This document shows, in pieces, positions 31,685-42,201 of a DNA stretch of 64,000 nucleotides. The stretch covers positions 38,264,165 through 38,328,164 of the forward strand of contig CM044868.1 in the NCBI GenBank assembly GCA_024500155.1, read 5' to 3'. Origin of the DNA: Chenopodium formosanum (lineage: Eukaryota; Streptophyta; Magnoliopsida; Caryophyllales; Amaranthaceae). Under the pieces are notes generated by a model. That model did no database searches, was not told the DNA's origin, and was given only the letters and a program-made list of their open reading frames with translations. Position numbers and translations under genes: made by a program. The stretch's first letter is position 1. Every line of letters begins with the position of its first letter.

Positions 31685-32272
31685 TTCACTTTCTTGAACT
31701 TTCTTGAATTTTCTTTACTTAGATTTTGCTTACAAGTTTTTACCTTTCACTTGAAAGGGTTTTTCTTGGTTCAAACATTAGGATTTTTAATCTTTATTTA
31801 GTTCTTTAATTTTTATTTATTTATTTAGTTGCTTTAAAAATCAGTTAGTTAGCAAAATAAATCAGTTTAGGCGTGTGCTTGTTCTCCAAGGAGTTTGGTG
31901 TATGCTTGTGCGCCAAGGTGCTTGCTCTTCAAGCAAGTTAGAATTCTAGTTTAATTAGGATTGAATTAGGGACTTGTCCTAATCCTCCTAGGTAAACTAA
32001 GTCTTATAAATAGGGCTGTAAACACACGAATAAATATACTTAGATTAATATTCAGATTTATTTCTTAAGTTGCATACTTGAGTTTTGGTTGATTACGATC
32101 AATTGTTGTTTTGCTTGTTTTAGTTAAAACATTCGTTTGGATTGATTAATTAGGTGGATTCTTAATTGATTAATCTTAGTTTTTGTGTAATTCTTGGTGG
32201 ATTTCCTGTATAGAATTAGACTTAAACATATCCCTTGTGTTTTGTTGATTTTCGGATCAATAATTCACATCA
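31528..32272 (+). mobile_element. CRM-A 3' LTR
   Basis: 745 bp, TGATGCAAG to TTCACATCA. The purine-rich AAGAAGAGGAGGA just before it serves as PPT and also encodes the acidic tail. The first 157 bases are the last coding part of pol. The AACTT TSD follows. Confidence 0.92.
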
Positions 32273-34765
32273 AACTTGCTAATGCATAGACTTAATTTCT
32301 TTTGCACGCACCTCGGCATCATTGCTGAACTTGTTTGGTGAGGGAATGGGAGTGAGATCAATAGGAGTGCACGGATTGAATCCATACACCACTTCAAAAG
32401 GACTCAAACCTGTTGTCTTGCTAGGCACACGATTGTAAGCAAACTCCTCATAAGGAAGCATCTCTTCCCATTACTTGGGACGTTTAGTAGCCAAAGACCG
32501 CAGCAAGGATCCCAAAGTTCTATTAGTCACTTCGGTTTGACCATCTGTTTGAGGATGACTTGAAGTGCTAAAGTTCAATTTCGTGCCCATCTTCCTCCAT
32601 AATGTAAGCCAAAAATGACTTAGAAATTTTGGATCACGATCACTCACCATGGATTTAGGTACACCATGCAAACAAACAATCTCAGTGAAAAACAAGTTAG
32701 CAAGATGAGTAGCATCATAAGTTGAATGACAAGCAATGAAATGAGCCATTTTAGAAAATTGATCCACAACAACCATTATAGAATCTTTCTTTCGTTGGGT
32801 GATAGGAAGTCCCACAACGAAATCAAGACTAATATCCTCCCAGTGGAATAGGTAAGGGAAAAAGATAGCCTTGTGGTAGACTATGACTTTTGGCCTTTTG
32901 ACATATCACACATCTCTTCACAATGAACTCCACATCACGGACCAATCTAGGCCAATGAAAGTATTCTTGGACAAGAAGAGTAGTCTTCTCTATGCTAAAG
33001 GGTCCCGCCATTCCTCCTTTATGAAACTCTTTGATAAGAGATTCTCTTAGGCTTGATCTTGGAATGCACAACCTGTTTCCTTTGAACAAATAGCCATCTA
33101 AAATGTAATAATCTTTGTTAGCATGATTAGAACATTTTAAAAATAAATCACCAAAGGCATGATCATTTTTGTAACTTGCTTTCACATCTTCAACACTAAT
33201 CACCCTTGCTTAGAAAGAATTCAAGAGTGTGTATCTCCTTGAAAGCGCATCAGCTCCTTTTTTCATGGCGCCTCTCCTATGCTTGATCACAAAATGAAAA
33301 TCTTGCAAATACTCCACCCATTTGGCATAGCGTGGTTAGAGTTTTTGTTGGCTTTGAAGATATTTGAGAGCTTCATGATTTGAATGAAGGATGAACTCCT
33401 TGGAAATGAGGTAATGTCTCCAATGGTCTAAAGCACGAACAAGAGCAAAGAACTCCTTATCATAGGTGCTATACTTCCGTTGTGCTTCATTGAGTTTTTC
33501 ACTAAAGTAGGCAAGGGGACGCCCAACTTGTGACAAAACAGCACCAATACCAACTCCACTAGCATCACATTCAACTTCAAAAACTTCATCAAAGTTAGGC
33601 AAAGCAAGAATAGGTGCACTAGTAAATTGATGTTTTACCTCATCAAAGGCCTTTTGAGCCTTGTCATTCCAAACTAACTTCTGATTTTTAGTTAGCTCGG
33701 TGATAGGTGCCATGAGGGTACTAAAATTCCGCACAAATCTTCTATAGAAAGAAGCAAGTCCATGAAATCTTCGAACTTGTTGAATGGTTTGTGGCGTGGG
33801 CCACTCACGAATTGCAGCAATTTTCTTTTCATCAACTTCAATGCCTTGTGATGAGAGTTTAAAGCCAAGAAAAATAACTCTGGAAGTGAAGAAATGACAC
33901 TTCTCTAAGTTACCATATAATTTCTCACGTTCAAGGGCTTCAAAAACCTGTTGTAAGTGCATAGAATGCTCTTCTTCCTCCCTACTATACACCAAAATAT
34001 CATCAAAATAAACTACAACAAATTTACCCATGAAAGGTTGCATAACCTGATTCATAAGGCGCATAAATGTAGATGGTGCATTAGACAAACCAAATGGCAT
34101 CACAAGCCACTCATAGAGGCCCTCCTTTGTCTTGAAAGCGGTCTTCCATTCATCTCCTTCGAAAATTCGAATTTGATGATAGCCACTTCTCAAATCAATT
34201 TTAGAGAACACTTTAGAACCATGCAAATCATTAAGTAAATCATTCAACCTTGGAATAGGAAACCGGTACTTGATAGTGATTTTATTGATTGACCTACTAT
34301 CAACACACATTCTCCATTCTCCATTCTTCTTAGGCACAATCAAAGTAGGACAAGCACATGGACTAAGAGACTTACGAATAAGATCCTTGGACAGTAATTC
34401 TTCCACTTGCCTCCTAATCTCTTCGGTTTCTTTTGGAGTGGTTCTATAGGCTGGTTTGTTTAGGAGCATTGATCCGCGAACAAGATCAATTTTGTGTTGT
34501 ATATCACGTTTTGGGGGTAGGCCATGGGGAATGTCTTCGGGGAAAACATGGGAAAAACTTTTGAGAAGAGGGGTGAGGAGTGGGTGTTGTTCTTTTTGTG
34601 ACGGTTGGGTAGGGGTATCAAGTTGGCTTAATATGAATTGTTTGTGAGCTTTATACTCATGCAATTCTGATTTTATGAGAGTGGTAAGGGAAGTGGGGGG
34701 TGTGGAATTGGGGTGGCCGTTTTTGAGGTTTAGAGGGGTAAGGAGTATTTTTTGTCCATCCTTAG
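32273..34765 (-). pseudogene. H reverse transcriptase, RNase H, integrase
   Basis: On the minus strand from the LARD insertion: RT blocks (PKKNGEWRMCVDSRSIN, FSKIDLRSGYHQIRI, PFGLSNAPSTFM, VYFDDILVYS), RNase H (ECDASGVGIGAVLSQ, YSTYDKEFFALVRAL, HSNHEAL), then integrase (CVICQKAK near 32889-32920, IMVVVDQFSKMAHF, VSDRDPKFLSHFW, GQTEVTNRT, EFAYNRVPS, SPFEVVYGF). Stops are at 33334-33336, near 33208, near 32462-32470 and at 32279. A frameshift sits near 32820-32830, just before the first catalytic Asp. The frame is continuous with H gag-protease on the far side of LARD. The copy is inactive. Confidence 0.85.
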
Positions 34766-35223
34766 TGTTTTGGGGTTTTTTGTCCGTACCCGAATGGAGG
34801 GTATGTACGTCCCTCGGGAGACAGATCCGCAATGCAACACTCGAACGGTCTGGTCACCCGCAAAACAACGGACCCCGGGGGGCCGGAGGTCCGCCTCCGA
34901 CGATCAAGTTAGTGATCGATATAATGTATTTTTAGAGAGAGAAAATAGAGAAGGGAGAGTGATTATGGGGGGCATGGCCCTTGGAGAATGAATTAACTCC
35001 CTTAGAACTGATGTGAAGATAAGTATTTATAGAGCATTGGGATATGTGCCTTTTAGGTCATTTAACCTAAAAGGCTCTAGGTTTATGGGCTTAGAGCCCA
35101 TTATCACTCTTCTATCATTGAGTGACACGTGTCATGCTCTAATTGGCTCATAGAGAGCTGAGCTTGCGGACACGTGTCGCGGTGGCATTGGTCCACATAT
35201 AGAGGGTAATTTTACCCCAAACA
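34766..35223 (-). mobile_element. LARD 3' LTR
   Basis: 458 bp. The minus-strand U3 has GACACGTGTC-type G-boxes near 35127 and 35170 and a TATAAATAC box near 35021-35029. Confidence 0.9.
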
Positions 35224-35233
35224 TTAGCCCCTC
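35224..35233 (-). other. LARD polypurine tract
   Basis: On the minus strand GAGGGGCTAA directly precedes the 3' LTR TG. Confidence 0.65.
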
Positions 35234-35341
35234 GGAAGGGGTAATTTCTCTTTCAAGAGGAATTGCTCCTTTCGAAATCAAGGCTTTGCCGCTTGTTCAA
35301 AAGCTCTTTGGTCGGCATGTGTCTAGGTCAATAAAAGAGAG

Positions 35342-35416
35342 ATTTGATTAACTTGGAAAATTTGATACCTTATATGGTATGCCATTTTCTAAGTTAATCA
35401 ATCATAATAATGATTG
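35342..35416 (+). other. Conserved stem-loop, LARD copy
   Basis: The outer stem pairs 35342-35362 with 35385-35404 (20 bp, one bulged T, one G-T). The inner stem is ATACC/GGTAT. The second hairpin is AATCAT-AATA-ATGATT ending 35416. Changed pairs compared with the T3 copy remain paired. It lies on the strand opposite to the element sense, as in the Tat copies. Confidence 0.7.
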
Positions 35417-35767
35417 CCGCTTGAACTAGACTGATGACGACTTTCATTTCTTTATGCCCCACTATGGTAGGATATTTTCGAGACGTTTGATATCTCATAA
35501 GGCAGGAGGCGAATGGCCGCCTGACAAGACAGGAGGCAAATGGCCGCCTAGAAAATTTTTGTAATTATACTTTCAATGTCCTTTTACCCCATTGGGAGGA
35601 CTTGTATAATTTCTGAAGGTAATCTAGGTAAGAACTTTGGCCGGTCACCTACTGATGTCTTTTAGACATTCGGTTCCCGAAAACTTAGTCGTTCTTTAGA
35701 TTACCCAGGTCAGGCGACTATGAGTTGACCAATTAGGTCGTTCAGTCTTTGCCGTCTGCATGTGTTC

Positions 35768-35885
35768 GTAGAGCAATGTGCCACCCAAATGGGAGATGCT
35801 TCTCCTCGACGAATTCGCCCGAATGGACGTCGCCGGTTATCTGACTCATGTTGGAGCAGACGACCTTACTCATGTTGGAGCAGAC
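35768..35885. repeat. 118-bp block, first copy (second at 36140-36257)
   Basis: GTAGAGCAATGTGCCACCC to GTTGGAGCAGAC occurs at 35768-35885 and 36140-36257 with about three differences. A diverged relative is in the T5 spacer near 43808-43918. Each copy holds an internal repeat, CTCATGTTGGAGCAGAC twice. Confidence 0.85.
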
Positions 35886-36292
35886 AAATTTATAGAAAAC
35901 AGATAACCATCCGGCCATTAGCCTCATGTCTTTTTAAGACGGTTTGTATAGCCACTAAGTTTTTAGCTTAGTTTAATATCCGGCCATTGGCCTCGATAGC
36001 CTCTAATCATGAAACAGTAGCCGTTTTCCATTTGTACTATAACAATTGGAAAACTCTATGCTTTTTAGATTTCACTTCAGATTAAATCAAACAACTGCGA
36101 GTGCTGCCTTAGCATTCGGTAGGGCCGCTTGATGTTTTAGTAGAGCAATGTGCCACCCAAATGGGAGATGCTTCTCCTCGACGAATTCGCCCAAATGGAC
36201 GTCGCCGGTTATCTGACTCATGTTGGAGCAGACGATCATACTCATGTTGGAGCAGACTGTGGCCGCCGGCCTCTAATAATAATAATAATATC

Positions 36293-36622
36293 CGACCATT
36301 AGCCTCACGTCACTTGGACGTTAGTTTAGCTACTAAGTTTTAAACTGAGTTTATCATTCGGCCATTGGCCTCACGTCACTTGGACGTTAGTTTAGCTACT
36401 AAGTTTTAAACTTAGTTTATCATCCGGCCATTGGCCTCACGTCACTTGGACGTTTGTTTAGCTACTAAGTTTTAAACTTAGTTTATCATCCGGCCATTGG
36501 CCTCACGTCACTTGGACGTTAGTTTAGCTACTAAGTTTTTAACTTAGTTTATCATCCGGCCATTGGCCTCACGTCACTTGGACGTTAGTTTAGCTACTAA
36601 GTTTTTAACTTAGTTTATTTAA
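36293..36622. repeat. 66-bp tandem repeat, five copies
   Basis: Units start at 36293, 36359, 36425, 36491 and 36557, each 66 bp. Each contains CGGCCATTGGCC, ACGTCACTTGGACGT and CTAAGTTTTAAACTTAG, three near-palindromes. Single diverged units occur in the spacers of T3, T4 and T5. Confidence 0.9.
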
Positions 36623-36639
36623 TTAATGAATCAATATTC

Positions 36640-36681
<42 letters not shown>
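36640..36681. repeat. (AAT)n microsatellite
   Basis: About 14 AAT/ATA triplets. A shorter run is at about 36275-36290. Confidence 0.95.
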
Positions 36682-36682
<1 letters not shown>

Positions 36683-38376
36683 TTCAAATAAGCTTTAACC
36701 GTCTTACTTGAAGGACCATGAAAGGCCGGTTGCCGAGCTTAACCGAATACGAAGGTTGCTTGACATTTATGCCGCTTGGATTGGAGCAACTTGGGCTTGC
36801 TGTGTGCTTCAATTCAGAATAGTACAAGGGGTAGCAATATATACATACGACATTTTTGCCACACACCCCTTGCCGCTTGTACCGCACTTCTTACATGAGT
36901 ACATGTTTGGAAGATAATTGTATTAGTAATGTTTATGATAGTATCAATCATAATGCCGCCTAACTTGATGCCGTTTTCTAAGAACTTGCAACCAGTTTTC
37001 TTGTTAGCCAACCCTGGTGGGGTTTTAGCTTATTCTTATCATCAAAATATAAGAAAAGACTTTTATAATGATAATGTAAGTAGTAGTGCTTGAGAGGGCT
37101 TAAACTCATGCGGCACCTTTTTGTTCCCATGCAAAATTATAGTGTCAGCTAGCTCATACCAAACCACTTGGTAGTTGTGTGTTTGTATGCAAGATGGCTT
37201 ACTGTCAACAATCTTACATGGCCGGTTGTATATACTTGTGTATAATACCAGCTTGTTGTTAACTAAGGCCGGCTGTAGCATGAACTCATGCTATTACGTG
37301 CGGCTTTACATATATCTAGATATATGCATATTTATAATGATTTGACATCACACTAATGCCGCATGTATATCCTTGTAAATAGGATATTACTCTTCAAAAG
37401 CTTTGACATATATAAACATGAAAAATAACACATGGGAAGAGTAAGCTAGCTAGCTGCTTGAGAATGAATAACCAGATGCTTGGATTATTTCATACGGCTG
37501 CCGCCTCTTATTATTTTTATGCTTGAGAACTCAAGTTACCAAACTCTCTGCTTATTCCTTTATTATGCATGAGAATAATAAAGAGGAACCTTATTAAAAC
37601 AAATGGAGTATGTAGGTAATCACCATTTTATTAAAATAAATGGAGTACGTAGGTAATCACCATTTGATATTGCCGCCTGGCAACTTTTTCCACCAAGCTC
37701 ATGCAACTTATAAGGTGGGTTAACTCATCATAATAATTATGATAGAATGTCGCTTGCTGCAAGAAGTAGCAGACGCCAAGAAGCTTGCCGACGCCTATGT
37801 AATACATACAAACTAAGCTAGTAGTATTGTCTTTGCGGCAAGAAATTTAGTGATGCCGCTTGTGTCTTTGTAAGAGAGCTCTTGTACTACAATGGGTAAC
37901 AAGCAGTCTCTACTCACGCACATAATCCCAGTCGACTCGACGTTGTAGCCGCTTGTATATTAATGGTGGAGCAGCTTAATGGTGTCGCTTATATTAGCGA
38001 TGTTTGAAAGCTTGGTGGTTTTGTGGCATACATGGCCGGTTTATATGCACTCATGTAGTTGAGCATCCGGCTGAGCATACGGCTGAGCTTATTAGTGGGC
38101 CGTTTGTAGCATAGATGGCAGCCACTTTGAGTTTAAATAATTACCACTTGTATTAATTATACAAGTTGAGGCTTCCTCATGAAGGACGGATGCTCAAGCT
38201 TAGCCGCATGTCCCCCATTTTGTTTGTTTAATTAAAAACCATTAAATTGTTATCTCTTTTTTTTACAAAAGTTCCATTAGTTGTCATAACTAGTGGAGTA
38301 GAATGCTTTGGCCGTATGTCCCCCACTAATTTCAAGAGTTTATTCTTGAAAAAACATTTTGCATAATACAACTATT

Positions 38377-38378
<2 letters not shown>

Positions 38379-38443
<65 letters not shown>
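38379..38443. repeat. (TA)n microsatellite
   Basis: About 32 uninterrupted TA dinucleotides, flanked by imperfect inverted TTAACATATA / TATATGTTAATA sequence that would extend a hairpin. Confidence 0.95.
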
Positions 38444-38449
<6 letters not shown>

Positions 38450-39005
38450 GTTAATATATGTGATATTGATAGTATCAAATTATCAATCACAATGATTAGC
38501 CTCATGCCGCCTGCTATATTGCATACGGATGTCGTCTGTCCTATCTTCAAGCAAATAGCTTGGATAGGCTTGAATTAATTTTGCTAGATGTCTTGGTCTC
38601 ATGGTGGAGTACGAATGTTGCATCTAGCTGGCTCAGTAAATGAGCAATGATTAAAATAGCATGCGGCTACCGCTTGTATGCATCCGGCTGGTTGAGGTGG
38701 CCTGAGCATGCGGCCGACTCATAAAATGAGTCAGATTAAAATAGTGGAGTTGGCCAATTTAGCCGCCTCACCCCTAATGTACCATCCTCCAACTTAGATC
38801 AAATGGCATTGCCTTTTAACCATCCATTAAGAGAATAAAAGATGCATGATTTAGTCTGACAAGCCTTCTTGACCGTCTGACTCTTGGCATTCGGCCTCAT
38901 GACACCAGATGTAATCAGCATCCGGCCTTAGGACGCCTGCCGCCTCCTAAAGGAGGCTCCTCCTATTGAGTCGGTGATCCACCGTTGTGCCATTACAGAT
39001 GTGCC

Positions 39006-39023
39006 TCCCCACAGACGGCGCCA
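39006..39023 (-). other. LARD primer binding site
   Basis: The minus strand reads TGGCGCCGTCTGTGGGGA, two bases from the LTR end, identical to the T4 PBS. This ties LARD to the Tat lineage. Confidence 0.88.
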
Positions 39024-39025
39024 AA

Positions 39026-39483
39026 TGTTTTGGGGTTTTTTGTACGTACCCGAATGGAGGGTATGTACGTCCCTCGGGAGACAGATCCGCAATGCAACAC
39101 TCGAACGGTCCGGTCGCCTGCAAAACAACGGACCCCGGGGGGCCGGAGGTCCGCCTCCGACGATCAAGTTAGTGATCGATATAATGTATTTTTAGAGAGA
39201 GAAAATAGAGAAGGGAGAGTGATTATGGGGGGCATGGCCCTTGGAGAATGAATTAACTCCCTTAGAACTGATGTGAAGATAAGTATTTATAGAGCATTGG
39301 GATATGTGCCTTTTAGGTCATTTAACCTAAAAGGCTCTAGGTTTATGGGCTTAGAGCCCATTATCACTCTTCTATCATTGAGTGACACGTGTCATGCTCT
39401 AATTGGCTCATAGACAGCTGAGCTTGCGGACACGTGTCGCGGTGGCATTGGTCCACATATAGAGGGTAATTTTACCCCAAACA
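39026..39483 (-). mobile_element. LARD 5' LTR
   Basis: 458 bp, paired with 34766-35223. TSD CTTAG follows at 39484-39488. Confidence 0.9.
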
Positions 39484-40956
39484 CTTAGTGAAGGAATATG
39501 TGTTTTTATACCCATCATGCATCACACGCCTATCAAATAGCCAAGGTCTACCAAGTAAAATATGACATGCATCCATAGGTATAACATCACACCATAATTC
39601 TTCCTCATAAGTTTTACCAATGCTAAATGATAACAAGACTTGTTGTGTTACTTGAATCCCTTTACCATGATTTAGCCATTGAATCACATAAGGTTTAGGG
39701 TGAGGGATGGTTTTTATTTTCAGCTTGTCTGTCATTACTTGTGAAACTACTTTGGTACAACTACCTCCATCAATAATCAAGGTACATTCCTTACCACCAA
39801 TGGTGCAACGAGTGTGAAAGATTGCCTCATGTTTCAAGCTCCCTTCTTTGCCAATCATATTGCTTAGTGTACGTCGAACCACAAAGCATTCTCCTTCATC
39901 CGGCCCAAGACACGCATACTCATCATTCTCCTCACGGTTGATGTCCACTTCAATTTCTAATTCGTCCTCCTCTTCATGCTCAATCAAAGTGACAATCTTT
40001 TTATTTAGACAATCACTAGCCAAATGTCCAAGGCCTTGACACCTAAAACATCTTCTTGGGGCTGGTTTTGGGTTGGAGTTTTGGGTGTTTTGTGAAGGTG
40101 GTTTAGAAGTAGGCTGATTGGATGTGGGTTTGAAAGGTGGGAAATTGGATGTTTGCTTTTTTTGGGGAAATGAAGTTTGAGATGCAAAACGTGATGATTC
40201 ACTTTTGCCTCTTGCTTTTTGTTGCTGCTCAATCTTATGTACTAAGATAATGAGCTCTTCAAGGGTGGTGTAAGGGTGTAGCTCGGCCACATTGGCTATT
40301 TTTGAGTCAAGTCCTCCCAAAAAGCACACCAATGTTTGAGGTTCATCTTCCTCTACTCCACATTTCATGACAAATCCTTTAAATTCCCTAGCATATTCTT
40401 CTACTGATTTTGTACCTTGTTTGAGGTTGTGGAACTTGGAAAAGTTTTCTTGCACATAGTATGTGGGAAGAAACATTTGTTTCAGCATCTTTTTTATCTT
40501 GGTCCACGATCTCACTTTCTCTTTGTCTTGCCTCTCCCTTTTGGCACACACACTAGCCCACCAAGTTGAGGCATATTTTCTTAACTTCAAAGCTACAATC
40601 TTCACCTTTTTTTCTTCCGGTGTTTGCTTGTAATCAAACACTCTCTCCACCGTTCTAAGCCATTCTACAAACTCATCAGCATCGAGTTTGCCATCATACT
40701 CCGAGATGTCAGCCTTAATGTCATTATTAGGCCGTGACCTTTATCTTTCAAGAAAAGGTCTATCATTGTGATTGAAATTAGATTCACTCAATTCTTCATC
40801 ACTATGATTGGGTGAACCCTCTTTTTGATGGCGCAACTTAGTCAAAAGATCTTTTAACTGATCTTGCAAATATTGCATTCGTTGCTCCATATCTTCTTTC
40901 TCTTGTGCAACCTTATTGACATATTCTTGCCAATTAGGGGGTGGGATGTCGGACAT
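39484..40956 (-). pseudogene. H gag and protease
   Basis: ATG at 40956 (MSDIPPPNWQEYVNKVAQEKEDMEQR, a short coiled coil). A stop TAA at 40741-40743 follows LER; the same frame continues through the gag core (YASTWWASVCAKRERQ, KKMLKQMFLPTYYVQENF, VEEYAREFKGFVMKCGVEED, CFLGGLDSKIANVAELHPY), a Gln/Ser/Pro linker, one CCHC knuckle (CFRCQGLGHLASDC) and the protease site, which reads IIDGGSCTKVV: the usual D-T/S-G has become D-G-G. It runs in frame into LARD at SFTK, and the matching frame resumes at 34765. The changed active-site residue and stop suggest decay. Confidence 0.85.
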
Positions 40957-41046
40957 GGTTCGTGTTTGGGGTATGTGTTTGGGTATGTGTTTGGGGTATG
41001 TGTTTGGGTATTTGTTTTGCTAGATCCCCCTCCTTCTAGAGCCAAA
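40957..41046 (-). other. H leader with GGGTATGTGTTT repeats and unusual PBS
   Basis: Between LTR and gag ATG is a run of four to five imperfect 12-13 bp repeats (plus strand GGGTATGTGTTTG, about 40966-41020). The bases following the LTR on the minus strand are TTTGGCTCTAGAAGGAGGG, where the PBS should be. I do not recognise the tRNA; it is not the iMet type of the CRM copies. Confidence 0.55.
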
Positions 41047-42196
41047 TGTTGTATATTTGGAGTAGCACTCGAAATACACAAGGGATAAACCAAGAGATAG
41101 TTAAGGCTAAGAACCAAAGGCTTCTTGAATAAAGTCACACCACTAAGAAACATTTTGGATTCCTAAGATCACAAGCCAACTAGTAGCCTAAACTAGCTAA
41201 CTAAGCAAAGGAAACGAAATTCCAAATCCAAGAATTTCAGGTTTTTGTTTCTAATCCAAGAAACGAATGTAAGACAAGATTTTTTGTTTGAATAATCTGA
41301 TTTTTTCATTCACATTTGCTTGCTATTTATAGTAAACAAGCATCCTTAAGTACAAGCTAAATTAAGTGGCTGTTCAGCTCACTTGTTACACGCCTAAGCT
41401 AAGTACAAATCAGCTTTTTGTTGTCTAGATACATTAATAAAAGAAGCCTTATTTAACTAGATACATCAAAGAGAAAATGGTAGTTTGTAACCTCCAAATT
41501 ATGACTGAAAATAAAATCAGAAATCAGAGCATAACTCTCCCTTGATTCACGCCTAACAAAGCAGTAATTAGGAGATGTATTTCCTCTAATATCCACGCCC
41601 AAATTCAAACAGAAAAGAGGTATAACTCTTCCTTGATTCAAGCCTTGAAATAAGCTTGAATGAATGTGGACAAAGATGCACTTGGACGCCCTTTAGATGC
41701 TCCAATGCTTGACTGAAATAAACGGTCAATTGAAGGCTGAATTTAAGGCTTTAGATGCTCCAATGTTGACTGACATAAACGGCCACTTGAAGGCTTAAGT
41801 TAAGGCTTGTAATTCCTCTTTGAAACTGATTGTAACTCCAAGTCAAAGCTTTGAAATTCCTTGTAAAAGAATTTCGGATTCCAAGCTTAAATGGCTGCCA
41901 TTTTGATGTATGTTTGCACTTGTACTTTTGTGTGAATGTGACAATATTTTTCGAACTAAAATCAGCTAAAAAGAACTAAGAAAAATATAACTAATTTGCA
42001 AACTTAAAATGACTAAAGTTTACAATTTATTCAAAGCATAAAAAGAACTAGAATAAACTAGTTAATAAGAACAACAAGAAATTCAAGGGATTGAATATCT
42101 TGCTGCCCATGGATAGAATGCATAGCACCAATACATGATGCTACATCTTGAACCAAAGAAATGTCTATAACCAAGTTGTTAGGCTTGGCTACAATA
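41047..42196 (-). mobile_element. H 5' LTR
   Basis: The minus strand starts near 42196 (..TTGTAGCCAAGCCTAACAAC; terminal TG changed) and ends ATATACAACA at 41047, about 1150 bp. TATAAATAG (minus) is at 41323-41331. The inner 300 bp match 25751-26050. The outermost 60 bp match 51511-51573, where the start reads TGTTGTAGCC, supporting the border. Confidence 0.72.
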
Positions 42197-42201
42197 GTGA
42201 G

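Larger units (their letters stand above)
26114..32272 (+). mobile_element. CRM-A: complete CRM-type LTR retrotransposon
   Basis: LTRs are 26114-26858 and 31528-32272, both 745 bp, starting TGATGCAAGTC and ending TTCACATCA, with about six differences by eye. The TSD is AACTT (26109-26113 and 32273-32277), a perfect match. The PBS is at 26863-26875. Internal region: gag, protease, RT, RNase H, integrase in one order with a few lesions. The host is the integrase gene of H. Confidence 0.93.
35234..39005 (-). other. LARD interior, no coding capacity seen
   Basis: The part nearest the 3' LTR (35280-36640) is spacer-like: stem-loop, a duplicated 118-bp block and a 66-bp tandem array. The rest (36690-38930) is AT-rich with recurring GCCGCTTG, GCCGCCTG and CCGGCTG words and simple repeats. 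A palindrome GCCTCC-TAAA-GGAGGC (38942-38957) lies about 50 bases inside the PBS. Open frames are short and have no recognisable motif. Confidence 0.7.
34766..39483 (-). mobile_element. LARD: non-coding LTR retrotransposon with Tat-type ends and PBS
   Basis: LTRs are 39026-39483 (5') and 34766-35223 (3'), both 458 bp, with about five differences by eye. Each starts TGTTTGGGGTAAAATTACCC and ends CCCCAAAACA on the minus strand. The TSD is CTTAG (34761-34765, 39484-39488), a perfect match. The Tat-type PBS is at 39006-39023 and the PPT at 35224-35233. The 3.8-kb interior shows no gag, pol or aORF. Part of it (35280-36640) is related to the Tat tail spacer, including the conserved stem-loop. It sits in the H polyprotein between protease and RT and must have moved using proteins of another element. 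Confidence 0.9.
25751..42196 (-). mobile_element. H: older chromovirus (CRM/Reina-like Ty3-gypsy) hosting CRM-A and LARD
   Basis: Minus-oriented. The 5' LTR is on the right (41047-42196), followed leftward by leader, gag-protease (40956-39484), RT-RNase H-integrase (34765-32273, then 26108-26051) and a truncated 3' LTR (26050-25751). Flanking pentamers are ATGAG (25746-25750) and GTGAG (42197-42201), a TSD with one mismatch. Without CRM-A and LARD and one TSD copy of each, its own sequence is about 5.56 kb. Several nonsense codons show it is older than its passengers. gag and RT blocks resemble the CRM and Reina clades; I cannot separate these because the integrase C-terminus is deleted. Confidence 0.8.

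Noticed and set aside
34675..34935. ORFs spanning the left end of LARD on the plus strand
   Set aside because: They are antisense to H pol and run across an insertion junction.
36293..36622. CRISPR-like array
   Set aside because: Units are directly adjacent 66-bp tandem repeats with no variable spacers, in a plant retrotransposon.
38332..38550. Short ORF over the TA repeat
   Set aside because: It is translation of a microsatellite (alternating Tyr-Ile).
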